Origin: Methylotenera mobilis 13
Lineage (GTDB): Bacteria; Pseudomonadota; Gammaproteobacteria; Burkholderiales; Methylophilaceae
Direction: 5' to 3'
Assembly (NCBI RefSeq): GCF_000384255.1
Contig: NZ_KB913035.1
Coordinates: 62,001 to 126,000 of the forward strand
DNA length: 64,000 nucleotides
The notes beneath the pieces were generated by a model. That model saw nothing but the letters and a program-made list of their open reading frames with translations. It ran no database searches and was not told the origin of the DNA. This document shows, piece by piece, positions 1-9,032 of this stretch (position 1 is the first letter of the stretch; each line of letters opens with the position of its first letter). The position numbers and the translations under genes were made by a program.

Positions 1-1773
1 CGTCAAGATTCTGGAGAAGTAATCGGCGTATTGGGGATTTACGAAGATATTACCCAAATAAAGAAATCTGAAGCTGAACAAATCATCAATCGTGAACGCT
101 TAAACTTTGCATTAAAAGGTGCCAACGATGGCTTATGGGATTGGAATCTAGACACTAACGAGGTGTATTATTCCCCTCGTTGGAAGTCAATGCTTGGCTA
201 TCGTGATGACGAATTAGGTAACACCCTCGACACATGGTCCTCACTAGTCGACCCTAAAGACAGTGCAGCTACATTAGCGCATGCGCAGTCTTATATCAAT
301 GGTGATTGTGTGAGCTTTGAAACAGAGTTTCGTATGAAGCATAAGGATGGACATTGGGTTGATATACTTTCTCGCGCAAAGTTAGCCCTCGATGTAAATG
401 GAGTAGTACTTAAACCAAAAAGACTCATTGGCACTCATGTCGATATCAGTCATTTAAAAAGTGTCGAGTCAGAGTTACGGAAAAAAGAGGGCTATCAACG
501 TGCATTGTTAGATAACTTTCCTTTCATGGTCTGGCTTAAAGACCTGGAAAGTCGCTTTTTATCAGTTAATAAAGTACACGCCAATAACTTTGGTGAAAAT
601 AACCCTGAGAGCTTGGTTGGCAAGACAGACTTTGACTACTCGCCAATAGAGATTGCTGAAAACTATCGTAAGGATGACTTATCCGTATTACAGACAAGGC
701 AACCAAAATCCGTTGAAGAAACTTATGTTGATACCAAAGGTAATCAACACTGGATTGAAACTTTTAAAGCACCAGTGACTGATCAGGATGGTAACTTATT
801 GGGAACTGTTGGCTTCGCACGGGATATTTCAGACCGAAAGAAAATTGAAACCGAACTTCAAATTGCCGCGACTGCTTTCGAATCACAAGAAGGCATGATA
901 GTGACGGATGCAAATGCCAATATATTAAAAATTAATCATTCTTTCACTAGAATTACAGGCTTTACGGCAGACGAAGCTGTCGGTAAAAAAATGAAATTGT
1001 TAAAATCTGGCGTACACGATGCAGCTTTCTATAAAGAAATGTGGGATAGCATCCAAAGCCAAGGCTCTTGGCAAGGCGAAATCTGGAACAAACGTAAATG
1101 CGGTGAGATCTATCCAGAGTGGCTGACAATTACTGCAGTGAAAAATAGGGACAATATTGTCACGCATTATGTTGGTACGATGATTGATATTACTGCGAGA
1201 AAGTCGATTGAAGAACGAGTCCACCATCTTGCACATTACGACCCGCTCACAGACCTGCCAAATCGGACATTACTGACAGACCGCTTGCATCAGGCATTAG
1301 CACAAGTTCGGAGAGAGAAAACGAAACTGGCGCTCATGTTTTTAGACTTAGACAAGTTCAAACCAGTCAACGACTTACTAGGTCATGACATTGGAGATTT
1401 ATTACTCAAAGCAGTTGCAGAACGTCTGACTGCGCGCATAAAAAGACAAACCGACACTGTTGCCCGTATAGGTGGTGATGAGTTTGTCATTGTACTCTCG
1501 CAAATTGAGTCAAACCAAGATGCTGCGATGGTCGCTAACGAAGTGGTATTTGCTTTGACACAGCCTTTTCTGATTGAGCAACATAAGATTCATATTTCTT
1601 GTAGCATAGGCATTGGTATATACCCTCTTCATGGCAGTGATGTAGTCTCACTGATGCGTGTTGCAGACCAAGCAATGTATGAAGCAAAACGTGCCGGCAG
1701 AGGATGCTTTAGATTTTATACAGATGAGACCACTAATCAATCATCTCTAGACAGTCCGACGCAATCGCCTTAA
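1..1773 (+). CDS. PAS-domain diguanylate cyclase (5' end outside window)
   Basis: The frame is already open at base 1, so the gene begins upstream; the apparent TTG at 31 is only an internal leucine codon. In order it shows the tail of one PAS domain, three more PAS/PAC modules (roughly residues 33-150, 165-285 and 290-405 counted from base 1) and a C-terminal GGDEF domain. The GGDEF motif itself is encoded at 1471-1485, and an RQTD inhibitory site lies five residues upstream at 1444-1455. The enzyme should therefore make cyclic-di-GMP and be feedback-inhibited by it. There is no EAL domain and no membrane segment in the visible part. Its last 41 bases overlap the convergent oxyR gene. The family assignment is secure; the signal sensed by the PAS domains is unknown. 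Confidence 0.93.
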   Translation, partial: RQDSGEVIGVLGIYEDITQIKKSEAEQIINRERLNFALKGANDGLWDWNLDTNEVYYSPRWKSMLGYRDDELGNTLDTWSSLVDPKDSAATLAHAQSYINGDCVSFETEFRMKHKDGHWVDILSRAKLALDVNGVVLKPKRLIGTHVDISHLKSVESELRKKEGYQRALLDNFPFMVWLKDLESRFLSVNKVHANNFGENNPESLVGKTDFDYSPIEIAENYRKDDLSVLQTRQPKSVEETYVDTKGNQHWIETFKAPVTDQDGNLLGTVGFARDISDRKKIETELQIAATAFESQEGMIVTDANANILKINHSFTRITGFTADEAVGKKMKLLKSGVHDAAFYKEMWDSIQSQGSWQGEIWNKRKCGEIYPEWLTITAVKNRDNIVTHYVGTMIDITARKSIEERVHHLAHYDPLTDLPNRTLLTDRLHQALAQVRREKTKLALMFLDLDKFKPVNDLLGHDIGDLLLKAVAERLTARIKRQTDTVARIGGDEFVIVLSQIESNQDAAMVANEVVFALTQPFLIEQHKIHISCSIGIGIYPLHGSDVVSLMRVADQAMYEAKRAGRGCFRFYTDETTNQSSLDSPTQSP

Positions 1774-2635
1774 TTGCATCGGCTACACACATCACAGCAA
1801 GCTCTCTTGCATAACTCTTGCGCCATGCAATCGCCACCCTACGCACAGGAACAGGCTCAGAAAATGGAATGACTTTTACTAGTGGGTTTAAATACCGGTC
1901 TGTTGCGGCACTACATGGCAACACGGTAATGCCTAAATTGGAAGCTACCATATTGCGAATAGTTTCTAATGAGTTTCCTTGTAACACCTGACCTTTACGA
2001 GACAAATCTGGACAGGCCTGTAACACTTGATGACTATAACAATGCCCGCTATTGAGCAATAGGACATTTTCATCTGCAAGCTCGTCTGCACTTACTGACT
2101 TGCGGCTTGCCCATGGGTGGCTCACTGGCACCATCACCAAATATTTTTCATCATATAAAGGTAAGGTATTAATTCCTGGCACATCAAAAGGCAGTGCAAC
2201 CACTGCCGCATCGATTATCCCGTTTTTCAATTGAGCTTCTAATTGAACCGTCAAATTCTCTTCAATATCCAGTGGCATTTCTGGTGCGCTCTGGCGGAGT
2301 ATTGGAATGATCTCTGGCAGTAAATACGGTCCTACAGAGTAAATCAAGCCTAGTCGGAAAGAGCCACTTAATTGATTATTGCCTTGCTTAGCTAGCTCTC
2401 GAATATAGTTAACTTCTTCTATCGCTTTAATTGCCTGCTCGATTATTTTCTCACCGATGGGTGTTGGATTGATATCAGTTCGACTACGCTCAAAAATTTG
2501 TACGCCCAAATCCTCTTCTAGCTTTTTAATCGCTAAGCTCAAGGCCGGTTGGCTGACATAGCATTTCTCAGACGCGCGTCTGAAATTACGCTCTTTCGCT
2601 ACGGCAACAACAAAACGCAGTTCACTTAAAGTCAT
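1733..2635 (-). CDS. oxyR: OxyR, peroxide-sensing LysR-type activator
   Basis: A 300-residue LysR-type regulator with an N-terminal winged helix-turn-helix (about 1-60) and a periplasmic-binding-like sensor domain. The sensor domain carries cysteines at positions 199 and 208, in SGHC and QAC contexts with eight residues between them. These are the same numbers and spacing as the redox pair of E. coli OxyR, which forms a disulfide with hydrogen peroxide and switches on catalase and peroxidase genes. This is what separates it from other LysR proteins. No catalase or peroxiredoxin gene is adjacent in the window. The gene stands alone, its 3' end overlapping the PAS-GGDEF gene by 41 bases. The start ATG is preceded by a weak purine-rich stretch. 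Confidence 0.9.
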   Translation of the reverse strand: MTLSELRFVVAVAKERNFRRASEKCYVSQPALSLAIKKLEEDLGVQIFERSRTDINPTPIGEKIIEQAIKAIEEVNYIRELAKQGNNQLSGSFRLGLIYSVGPYLLPEIIPILRQSAPEMPLDIEENLTVQLEAQLKNGIIDAAVVALPFDVPGINTLPLYDEKYLVMVPVSHPWASRKSVSADELADENVLLLNSGHCYSHQVLQACPDLSRKGQVLQGNSLETIRNMVASNLGITVLPCSAATDRYLNPLVKVIPFSEPVPVRRVAIAWRKSYARELAVMCVADAIKAIASDCLEMID

Positions 2636-2670
2636 GATTGATACTCCACTTATCTACTAATTACCTACCA

Positions 2671-2691
2671 TTGATAAGTTTAGCATATCAA
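2671..2691. promoter_or_regulatory. inverted repeat upstream of oxyR
   Basis: TTGATA and TATCAA face each other across nine bases, about 36 bases upstream of the oxyR start. LysR-type regulators often bind such interrupted dyads and autoregulate. The match to a particular OxyR site is not demonstrable by eye. Confidence 0.3.
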
Positions 2692-2805
2692 TGGCATTTC
2701 GATATTCAATTATACAAATCAATATTCACGCTATACACTGCTCTAACTTGCTACACTAAATTGTTTTTCCAATATTCTGAAGTAGCAATCTGAATGGAGA
2801 CTGAA

Positions 2806-2877
2806 ATGAAAAACTATTTATACGAACTACAGGATATTTTTATTGAGCTATTTGCGCAATATGGATTAAGCCAATAG
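2806..2877 (+). CDS. putative 23-residue peptide
   Basis: A short open reading frame starts with ATG, preceded at good spacing by GGAG (TGGAGACTGAAATG), and encodes MKNYLYELQDIFIELFAQYG followed by three more residues and a TAG stop. The peptide is rich in aromatic and aliphatic residues with regularly placed acidic residues, compatible with a single amphipathic helix. It is transcribed away from oxyR and ends 24 bases before the convergent ETF-quinone oxidoreductase stop. I do not recognise the family. The good ribosome-binding site is the main evidence; it could be chance. Confidence 0.4.
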   Translation: MKNYLYELQDIFIELFAQYGLSQ

Positions 2878-2900
2878 CAAAAAGCAATCTTACTTAGCAC

Positions 2901-4565
2901 TTACATGCCTAAGTAAGTTGGCCCACTGCCACCCTCTGGCGGTACCCAAACAATATTCTGAGTTGGATCTTTAATATCGCATGTTTTGCAATGAATGCAG
3001 TTTTGAGCATTGATTTGTAAATAGCTCACCTCCTGCTGCCTAATAATCTCATACACACCTGCTGGGCAATAACGCTGCTCAGGTGCATCATAGTTTGCTA
3101 AATTAATACTGATAGGTACATTTTTGTCTATCAACTTCAAATGGCAAGGCTGATTTGCATCATGTGCAATATTGCTTAGGCTGATTGAACTTAAACGATC
3201 AAAGCTATAAACACCGTCTGGTTTAGGGTAATCGATTACGGGCATTTCCGATGCAGATTTTGTGCAGTCGTGGTCTGCCTTTTTATGCACCAAAGTCCAT
3301 GGCAGACGAATTTTAAAAGCACTCAGCCACATCTCAACACCACCTAACAGTGTGCCACCCCAGCTACCAAACATTGATAGAAGCGGTTTCACATTGCGCA
3401 CAGCGTCTAAATCTTTCCAAACCCATGAGTTTTTTAACGCATTCGGATAATCTAGTAGCACAGGTATTCTCTGCGTGCCTGATTGTATTAATGCGTGAAA
3501 TACAGTCTCAGCCGCCAACATGCCAGACTTCATCGCGTTATGGCTGCCTTTGATACGTGGCACATTCACCATGCCCGCACTACAACCAATCAATGCACCA
3601 CCAGGAAACACCAAATCAGGTAAAGACTGTAAGCCTCCTTCACTAATGGCCCTTGCACCATAACTCAAGCGCTTAGCGCCTTTCAGTAAAGATTTAAGCT
3701 GTGGATGAGTCTTGAAACGTTGGAACTCATCAAAAGGAGAAAGGTGTGGGTTGGCATAATCTAAATGCACCACAAATCCGATAGAAACCAATTGCTCACC
3801 ATAATGATAAATAAAAGAGCCACCCCCAGTATCAGCAGTCAATGGCCAGCCAATACTATGTTGCACCAAGCCTATTTGGTGCTGCTCAGTTGGCACTCGC
3901 CATACTTCTTTGAAGCCTAAGCCATATTTCTGGGGTGAAGATTGTTTACGCAGACTAAATTTATTTTCCAGCTCGCGCGTTAATGACCCACGCGTACCTT
4001 CTGCCACCAATGTATATTGCGCCCTTATTTCAATGCCCTGCGTAAACTGTACGGTTTCCCCGCCTTGCGCATCACGCCCCATATCCCCCGTGATGACACC
4101 CACTACTTGTTGATGCTCATCATAAAGCATCTCTTGTGCGGAAAAGCCAGCATAAATCTCAACACCCAATGCTTCTGCCTGCTCACCTAGCCAACGGCAA
4201 ACATCACCTAGGCTCGCGATATAGTTACCTTGATTATTCATTAAAGGTGGCATCAGCCAATGTGGAATTGACCAAGCTTTAGCTTGCCCTAGAATCAAGA
4301 ACTCATCTTTAGTCACATGGGTCTTGAGTGGCGCACCTTTATCTCGCCAATCAGGAATAAGCTCATTCAAGGCGATGGGGTCTATTACTGCACCTGACAA
4401 AATGTGTGCGCCAACCTCTGCCGCCTTTTCAAGCACACATACGCTGATTTCTTGACCTTGGTCATTAGCAAGTTGTTTAAGTTTAATTGCTGCGGCCAAG
4501 CCAGACGGCCCTGCGCCTACAATCAACACATCATAATTCATTACATCACGTTGCACATTTATCAT
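2901..4565 (-). CDS. electron transfer flavoprotein-ubiquinone oxidoreductase
   Basis: ETF-QO takes electrons from reduced ETF and passes them to quinone at the inner face of the cytoplasmic membrane. The 554-residue protein has an N-terminal FAD-binding GxGxxG region (VLIVGAGPSGLAAA, about residues 13-26). The C-terminal domain carries a four-cysteine 4Fe-4S cluster (C-x-x-C-x-x-C in CIHCKTCDI, with an earlier cysteine in RYCPAG), and the protein ends in the family-typical YLGM. Length is normal for the family. An alternative start eight residues in (MNYDVL) is possible; the first ATG has an AAAGGA upstream. It lies 14 bases after the LysR gene, so the two are probably co-transcribed, divergently from etfBA-fpr. 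Confidence 0.95.
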   Translation of the reverse strand: MINVQRDVMNYDVLIVGAGPSGLAAAIKLKQLANDQGQEISVCVLEKAAEVGAHILSGAVIDPIALNELIPDWRDKGAPLKTHVTKDEFLILGQAKAWSIPHWLMPPLMNNQGNYIASLGDVCRWLGEQAEALGVEIYAGFSAQEMLYDEHQQVVGVITGDMGRDAQGGETVQFTQGIEIRAQYTLVAEGTRGSLTRELENKFSLRKQSSPQKYGLGFKEVWRVPTEQHQIGLVQHSIGWPLTADTGGGSFIYHYGEQLVSIGFVVHLDYANPHLSPFDEFQRFKTHPQLKSLLKGAKRLSYGARAISEGGLQSLPDLVFPGGALIGCSAGMVNVPRIKGSHNAMKSGMLAAETVFHALIQSGTQRIPVLLDYPNALKNSWVWKDLDAVRNVKPLLSMFGSWGGTLLGGVEMWLSAFKIRLPWTLVHKKADHDCTKSASEMPVIDYPKPDGVYSFDRLSSISLSNIAHDANQPCHLKLIDKNVPISINLANYDAPEQRYCPAGVYEIIRQQEVSYLQINAQNCIHCKTCDIKDPTQNIVWVPPEGGSGPTYLGM

Positions 4566-4579
4566 TTAAAGTCGGTCCT

Positions 4580-5506
4580 TTAAGGTATTTCTGGCAAATT
4601 AACTTGGTCACTGCGCTCGGCGCCAATGACCATTGCTTTACATAAAGCGATAAATTCACGCATTCCCGTTGTTTGATACTTCTGTTTATGCCAAAGAAAA
4701 TAGAAATACCTTCCTAAGTTCAGGGATGGCGTAGCCAATTGCACTAGGCTACCACGACGAAAGGCATCTTTAAGGGCCAGACGCGATATGCATCCGATGC
4801 CAAGTCCAGACTCAACTGCGCGTTTAATCGCCTCGGTATGCTCTAATTCAAGCCTGATATGCAGTTTTGCATGATTGTTCTGAAAAGCGCGATCAAAAGT
4901 TGCCCGAGTACCAGAACCTTTTTCTCTTAAAATCCACTGTTCTTGTAAGAGCTGTTCCATAGTAATTTTCTTTACTGCCGCTAATGGATGATGAGGGGAA
5001 GCAAACACCACAAGTTCATCTGCCACCCACTGCTGCACCTCTATATCAGGATGATTACAATCTCCCTCAATCAACCCTAAGTCCAGTTCATGATTTGCAA
5101 TCTGTTGTACCACTGTGCTTGTATTGTGCACTTGTAGTTGAATACTACTTTCAGGATGCTCTTGCAAGAACTTGGCAACAAGTATCGTGGCAAGATAATT
5201 GCCAACGGTTAATGTCGCACCAATTTTCATATAACCAAAGCCAGCATGTCCGCGCAAAAGATTTTCTATTTCATTGGCACGGTCTAATAAATCGACAGCT
5301 TTTGGCAACAATTGGCGCCCTGTTTCATTAATGCGTAGCGTTTTACCTACACGATCAAAAAGCTGCAGGTCGAATTGCCGCTCAAACTCACTCAACGCAG
5401 TGCTGGTTGCTGATTGTGATAACGACAACGCCTCGGCCGCACGCGAAACACTCTCCGTACGACTGATTGCCACAAAAATCTCTAGTTGCCTTAAGGTATA
5501 TTTCAT
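4580..5506 (-). CDS. LysR-type regulator, probable regulator of the ETF genes
   Basis: A 308-residue LysR-type protein with an N-terminal winged helix-turn-helix (residues 1-60, SRAAEALSLSQSATSTALSE) and a substrate-binding effector domain. It sits between etfB, which is divergent with a 102-base intergene, and the ETF-quinone oxidoreductase gene, which is downstream on the same strand with a 14-base gap. This is the classic arrangement of a LysR gene controlling a divergent target. GAGG is suitably placed before the ATG. The inducer cannot be told from sequence. It resembles the CysB/YeiE-like branch in its N-terminus, but I would not name it. Confidence 0.88.
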   Translation of the reverse strand: MKYTLRQLEIFVAISRTESVSRAAEALSLSQSATSTALSEFERQFDLQLFDRVGKTLRINETGRQLLPKAVDLLDRANEIENLLRGHAGFGYMKIGATLTVGNYLATILVAKFLQEHPESSIQLQVHNTSTVVQQIANHELDLGLIEGDCNHPDIEVQQWVADELVVFASPHHPLAAVKKITMEQLLQEQWILREKGSGTRATFDRAFQNNHAKLHIRLELEHTEAIKRAVESGLGIGCISRLALKDAFRRGSLVQLATPSLNLGRYFYFLWHKQKYQTTGMREFIALCKAMVIGAERSDQVNLPEIP

Positions 5507-5514
5507 ACATCCTC

Positions 5515-5533
5515 ATATCTACAATACAGATAT
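5515..5533. promoter_or_regulatory. palindrome in the lysR-etfB intergene
   Basis: ATATCT and AGATAT form a perfect dyad separated by seven bases, starting 9 bases upstream of the LysR start codon. It is followed by a strongly AT-rich stretch to about 5570. Its position in the divergent promoter region makes it a candidate LysR binding site for control of both transcripts. Confidence 0.45.
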
Positions 5534-5608
5534 ATATTATCTTAATAATCCATTTTATATATATTATATGCCGATGTAGAATGCACAGCAATTGCAGAGG
5601 AAACTGTC

Positions 5609-6361
5609 ATGAAAATATTGGTCGCAATCAAGCGTGTAGTAGATTACAACATTAAAGTACGCATTAAGCCAGATGGCTCAAATGTAGATATCGATGGCGT
5701 CAAAATGAGCATTAATCCATTTGACGAGAACGCCATTGAAGAAGCCGTACGCCTAAAAGAAAAAGGCATTGCTTCAGAAATCGTTGTCGTTTCATTAGGC
5801 GGCGCCGCTAATCAGGATGTATTAAGACATGCCTTAGCAATGGGGGCAGACCGCGCCATATTAGTTGAAAGTGACCAAGACCTACAACCATTAGCCGTTT
5901 CGAAACTACTCAAATCTCTAGTTGATCGTGAACAACCAGCACTTACCATACTTGGCAAGCAAGCGATTGATGATGACGCAGGCCAAACAGGGCAAATGCT
6001 GGCCGCATTGCTTGACTACCCACAAGCAACCTTTACATCAACAATCAGCATCAACGGCAACGAAGTGGTCGCAATACGTGAAGTAGATGGCGGGACAGAA
6101 ACCATAGGTTTCAATCTGCCTGCGGTGATTACAGCAGATCTGCGTTTAAACGAACCGCGCTTTGTAAAGCTGCCAAACTTAATGATGGCTAGAAAGAAAT
6201 CTATTGAAACAATCAATGCTACAGATCTTGGTGTAGATACCAAGCCGCGTCTTCAGTTATTAAAAGTGTCAGAGCCGCCAGCAAGAAAATCAGGCATCAA
6301 AGTAGGTAGCGTACAAGAGTTACTTGCTAAGCTGCGTGCTCATGAAGGAATACAACTATGA
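5609..6361 (+). CDS. etfB: electron transfer flavoprotein beta subunit
   Basis: Small ETF subunit, 250 residues, beginning MKILVAIKRVVDYN as is typical of the family. It contains the NPFDENAIEEAVRLKE segment and the AMGADRAILVE nucleotide-binding region that holds AMP in ETF. With EtfA it forms the soluble FAD carrier that accepts electrons from flavin dehydrogenases and gives them to ETF-QO, encoded just upstream on the opposite strand. AGAGGA precedes the ATG. Its stop codon overlaps the etfA start (ATGA), so translation is probably coupled. In Methylophilaceae, trimethylamine dehydrogenase is a known ETF donor, but no donor dehydrogenase gene is in this window. Confidence 0.96.
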   Translation: MKILVAIKRVVDYNIKVRIKPDGSNVDIDGVKMSINPFDENAIEEAVRLKEKGIASEIVVVSLGGAANQDVLRHALAMGADRAILVESDQDLQPLAVSKLLKSLVDREQPALTILGKQAIDDDAGQTGQMLAALLDYPQATFTSTISINGNEVVAIREVDGGTETIGFNLPAVITADLRLNEPRFVKLPNLMMARKKSIETINATDLGVDTKPRLQLLKVSEPPARKSGIKVGSVQELLAKLRAHEGIQL

Positions 6362-7299
6362 AAACCCTAATTTTAGCCGAACATAATGGCGAGGCGTTAA
6401 ATGCTTCAGTTTACCAAGCAGTGACAGCGGCCCAGTTTTGGAACGCGCCCGTTGAGATTCTAGTCACGGGCAACAATACCGACAGCATTGCGCAACAGGC
6501 CGCGTTAATTGCTGGCGTTGCTCGTGTTATCCACGTCAAAGCTGAGTATTTAGCACACCCATTGGCTGAAGATGTTGCCCAGATTATTGTCGACATAGCC
6601 AATGAGTATGCCGTCATTCTAGCTGCGCACTCATCATATAGCCGCAATATATTACCGCGAGCTGCGGCTTTACTTGATATCGCAATGATCTCTGATGTCC
6701 TGGAGATTCAGCCTAACAATACCTATGTGCGCGCCATCTACGCTGGCAATATACATACATCGATACAAAGTACGGATCGCATACAGCTGATTACCATACA
6801 CAGTAGCAACTATAGTGCGGCAGATATTATTACTAACCATGCAGAAGTCGCCGTATTTCAAGCACCTGCACCACAGCAAAAATCACGTTGGATCTCTGAA
6901 ACACGCACACTATCAGACCGACCTGCTCTGAGCACAGCAAAAGTGGTCATCTCAGGCGGCCGATCATTGGGCAGTGCAGAAACGTTTGAGCAAGTGCTAT
7001 CACCACTTGCGGCAAGACTTAACGCGGCACTAGGAGCAACGCGTGCAGCAGTCGATGCAGGCTATGCACCTAATGACATTCAAGTCGGTCAAACTGGTGT
7101 AACTGTCGCACCTGATTTATATATCGCAGTGGGTGTGTCTGGTGCTACACAGCACACTTATGGCATGAAGGATAGTAAAGTTGTGGTTGCCATCAACCAA
7201 GACCCTGATGCGCCTATCTTCCAGATTGCAGACTATGGGCTAGTGGCTGACTTGTTCGAAGCCATTCCCGAGCTAACTGCCGCCATTCAAAAAAATTAA
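6358..7299 (+). CDS. etfA: electron transfer flavoprotein alpha subunit
   Basis: Large ETF subunit, 313 residues. The C-terminal FAD-binding domain is evident from VVISGGRSLGSAETFE, from GATRAAVDAGYAPNDIQVGQTGVTVAPDLYIAVGVSG (abridged as the GATRAAVDAG and VGQTG motifs) and from INQDPDAPIFQIADYG near the end. These are diagnostic for the subunit that carries the redox FAD. It overlaps etfB by four bases and is followed 18 bases later by fpr, forming an etfB-etfA-fpr operon. Length is normal, with no sign of degeneration. Confidence 0.96.
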   Translation: MKTLILAEHNGEALNASVYQAVTAAQFWNAPVEILVTGNNTDSIAQQAALIAGVARVIHVKAEYLAHPLAEDVAQIIVDIANEYAVILAAHSSYSRNILPRAAALLDIAMISDVLEIQPNNTYVRAIYAGNIHTSIQSTDRIQLITIHSSNYSAADIITNHAEVAVFQAPAPQQKSRWISETRTLSDRPALSTAKVVISGGRSLGSAETFEQVLSPLAARLNAALGATRAAVDAGYAPNDIQVGQTGVTVAPDLYIAVGVSGATQHTYGMKDSKVVVAINQDPDAPIFQIADYGLVADLFEAIPELTAAIQKN

Positions 7300-7317
7300 A
7301 CTAAAGAAAAATCCATC

Positions 7318-8094
7318 ATGAGCAAATATTCTACTGAACGTGTACTAAGTGTCCATCACTGGAACGACAGCCTTTTCAGCTTTAAAACAACGCGTGAAGA
7401 AAGCCTGCGTTTTGAAAACGGGCAATTTGTTATGATTGGCCTAGAAGTCGATGGTCGCCCACTGACACGCGCCTACAGTATCGCTAGCCCAAACTATGAA
7501 GAGCATCTAGAGTTCTTTAGCATTAAAGTCCCGAATGGCCCATTAACATCAATATTACAACACCTACAAGTGGGCGATGAGATATTAGTCAGCAGAAAAC
7601 CAACGGGCACTTTAGTGATTCACGATTTAAAGCCGGCAAAAAACCTTTATCTACTTTCAACAGGTACAGGGCTAGCGCCATTCATGAGCTTAATTCAAGA
7701 CATAGAAGTCTATGACCGTTTTGAAAAAGTAGTGTTAATACACGGTGTTCGTCACGTAAATGAGCTTGCTTATGCTGACTTTATTGAAAATGAGCTACCG
7801 AATAATGAGTTCTTTGGTGAGGAAGTGCGTAACAAACTGATTTACTACCCGACGGTGACCAGAGAGCATTTCCGCAACCAAGGACGATTAACAGACCTCA
7901 TTAACTCAGGTAAATTATTTGAAGACATTGGCTTGCCACCGCTTGACCCTGCCAATGACAAAGCCATGATTTGCGGTAGTCCTCAAATGCTTAAAGACAC
8001 CGAAGAACTGCTAGACTCAAGAGGCTTTATCGTTTCGCCGCGCGTAGGCTCACCAGGTGACTATGTAATTGAGCGCGCTTTTGTTGAAAAATAA
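7318..8094 (+). CDS. fpr: ferredoxin/flavodoxin-NADP+ reductase
   Basis: A 258-residue bacterial Fpr-type FAD enzyme. It has the FAD motif RAYSIASP (about 58-65), the phosphate-binding GPLTSIL segment, the NADP-domain start STGTGLAPFMSLI (about 114-126), ICGSPQML and a C-terminus ending in VEK, as in the subclass I bacterial enzymes. It moves electrons between NADPH and ferredoxin or flavodoxin. It is the third gene of the etfBA operon, 18 bases downstream of etfA. Coupling of an Fpr to ETF suggests that flavin-derived electrons and the NADPH/ferredoxin pool are balanced together, but that is inference. Confidence 0.93.
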   Translation: MSKYSTERVLSVHHWNDSLFSFKTTREESLRFENGQFVMIGLEVDGRPLTRAYSIASPNYEEHLEFFSIKVPNGPLTSILQHLQVGDEILVSRKPTGTLVIHDLKPAKNLYLLSTGTGLAPFMSLIQDIEVYDRFEKVVLIHGVRHVNELAYADFIENELPNNEFFGEEVRNKLIYYPTVTREHFRNQGRLTDLINSGKLFEDIGLPPLDPANDKAMICGSPQMLKDTEELLDSRGFIVSPRVGSPGDYVIERAFVEK

Positions 8095-8137
8095 TCTGAA
8101 CTATCTTCATCGCGTGATTGCTTAATCGCATTAATTC

Positions 8138-8779
8138 TCAAGCACGTGATTGCATCATATGCTTGAGAAACACCCAAACCGCAGGCAGGCTAGGAATAAT
8201 AATCAAGGCCAAGGCCACCAGAGAAAAGTTGGCCTTTACCCACGGATGATTACCCACCAAGTACCCGATGCCAGTTAATCCACAGACCCAAATTAAACCA
8301 CCAATCACGTTATAAAAAGCAAATCTCGGATAGGTCATCTGTGCAACACCCGCCACAAAAGGCGTAAACGTACGAATAAACGGTAAAAACCTCCCCACCA
8401 CTATCGTAATCGGCCCGTGTTTCTCATAGAACGCATGAGTCTTATTAAAAGCGTCTTTATTAAACCATCGAGAGTTTTCCCACGCAAATACCTGATTACC
8501 CGTCCACCTGCCAATTGAATAATTCAAGGCGTCACCTGCAATGGCGGCAATTGATAGCAATGTCATTAAAACAGGCAAGCTCATACCACCAACAGCAGCA
8601 ATCGCACCCGCCACAAATAATAAAGAATCACCAGGCAAAAAAGGCATGGCCACTAGGCCCGTTTCTATAAAAATAATAAGAAACAACAGCGCGTAAATCC
8701 ATACACCCCAAGTGGCAGTCACAACAGCCAAATGCTTATCTAAGTGCAAAAATAGATCAATCATGTTTTGTAAATCCAT
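8138..8779 (-). CDS. DedA-family membrane protein
   Basis: A 213-residue DedA/SNARE-associated family protein with about five hydrophobic segments. It has the family signature: acidic residue in IETGLVAMPFLPGDSLLF near the N-terminus and the GRFLPFIRTFTPFVAGV motif in the middle (about residues 130-146). Members are inner-membrane proteins linked to undecaprenyl-phosphate or phospholipid flipping and membrane homeostasis. It is convergent with fpr (43-base gap), and the next gene upstream on the same strand is gnd, more than 250 bases away. Probably monocistronic. Confidence 0.92.
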   Translation of the reverse strand: MDLQNMIDLFLHLDKHLAVVTATWGVWIYALLFLIIFIETGLVAMPFLPGDSLLFVAGAIAAVGGMSLPVLMTLLSIAAIAGDALNYSIGRWTGNQVFAWENSRWFNKDAFNKTHAFYEKHGPITIVVGRFLPFIRTFTPFVAGVAQMTYPRFAFYNVIGGLIWVCGLTGIGYLVGNHPWVKANFSLVALALIIIPSLPAVWVFLKHMMQSRA

Positions 8780-8987
8780 ACCTAATTTTTAGCCTTATTT
8801 TCTCTAAATATCAGCAAAGTAAAATACCTTACTCAACCCTATAACGCCGCTATCCCGTGCTAATAAAGCAGCGACATATCATCAAAAAACCTTTGAATCA
8901 ACAACAATAGCTAGTTGAGTAACACAGCATGACATTGAATACACAAAATTAAAGGTGTCTGCATTATAGCGTTCGGATAATAAAAAA

Positions 8988-9010
8988 CCCGCTAAAAGCG
9001 GGCTTTTTAT
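8988..9010 (-). terminator. intrinsic terminator of gnd
   Basis: CCCGC and GCGGG pair across TAAAA. The minus-strand reading ends in GGGTTTTTTA, about 30 bases after the gnd stop codon; the plus-strand reading also has a T run, so it may work in both directions. Confidence 0.8.
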
Positions 9011-9032
9011 TATTTAAAACTAACGACCAATA

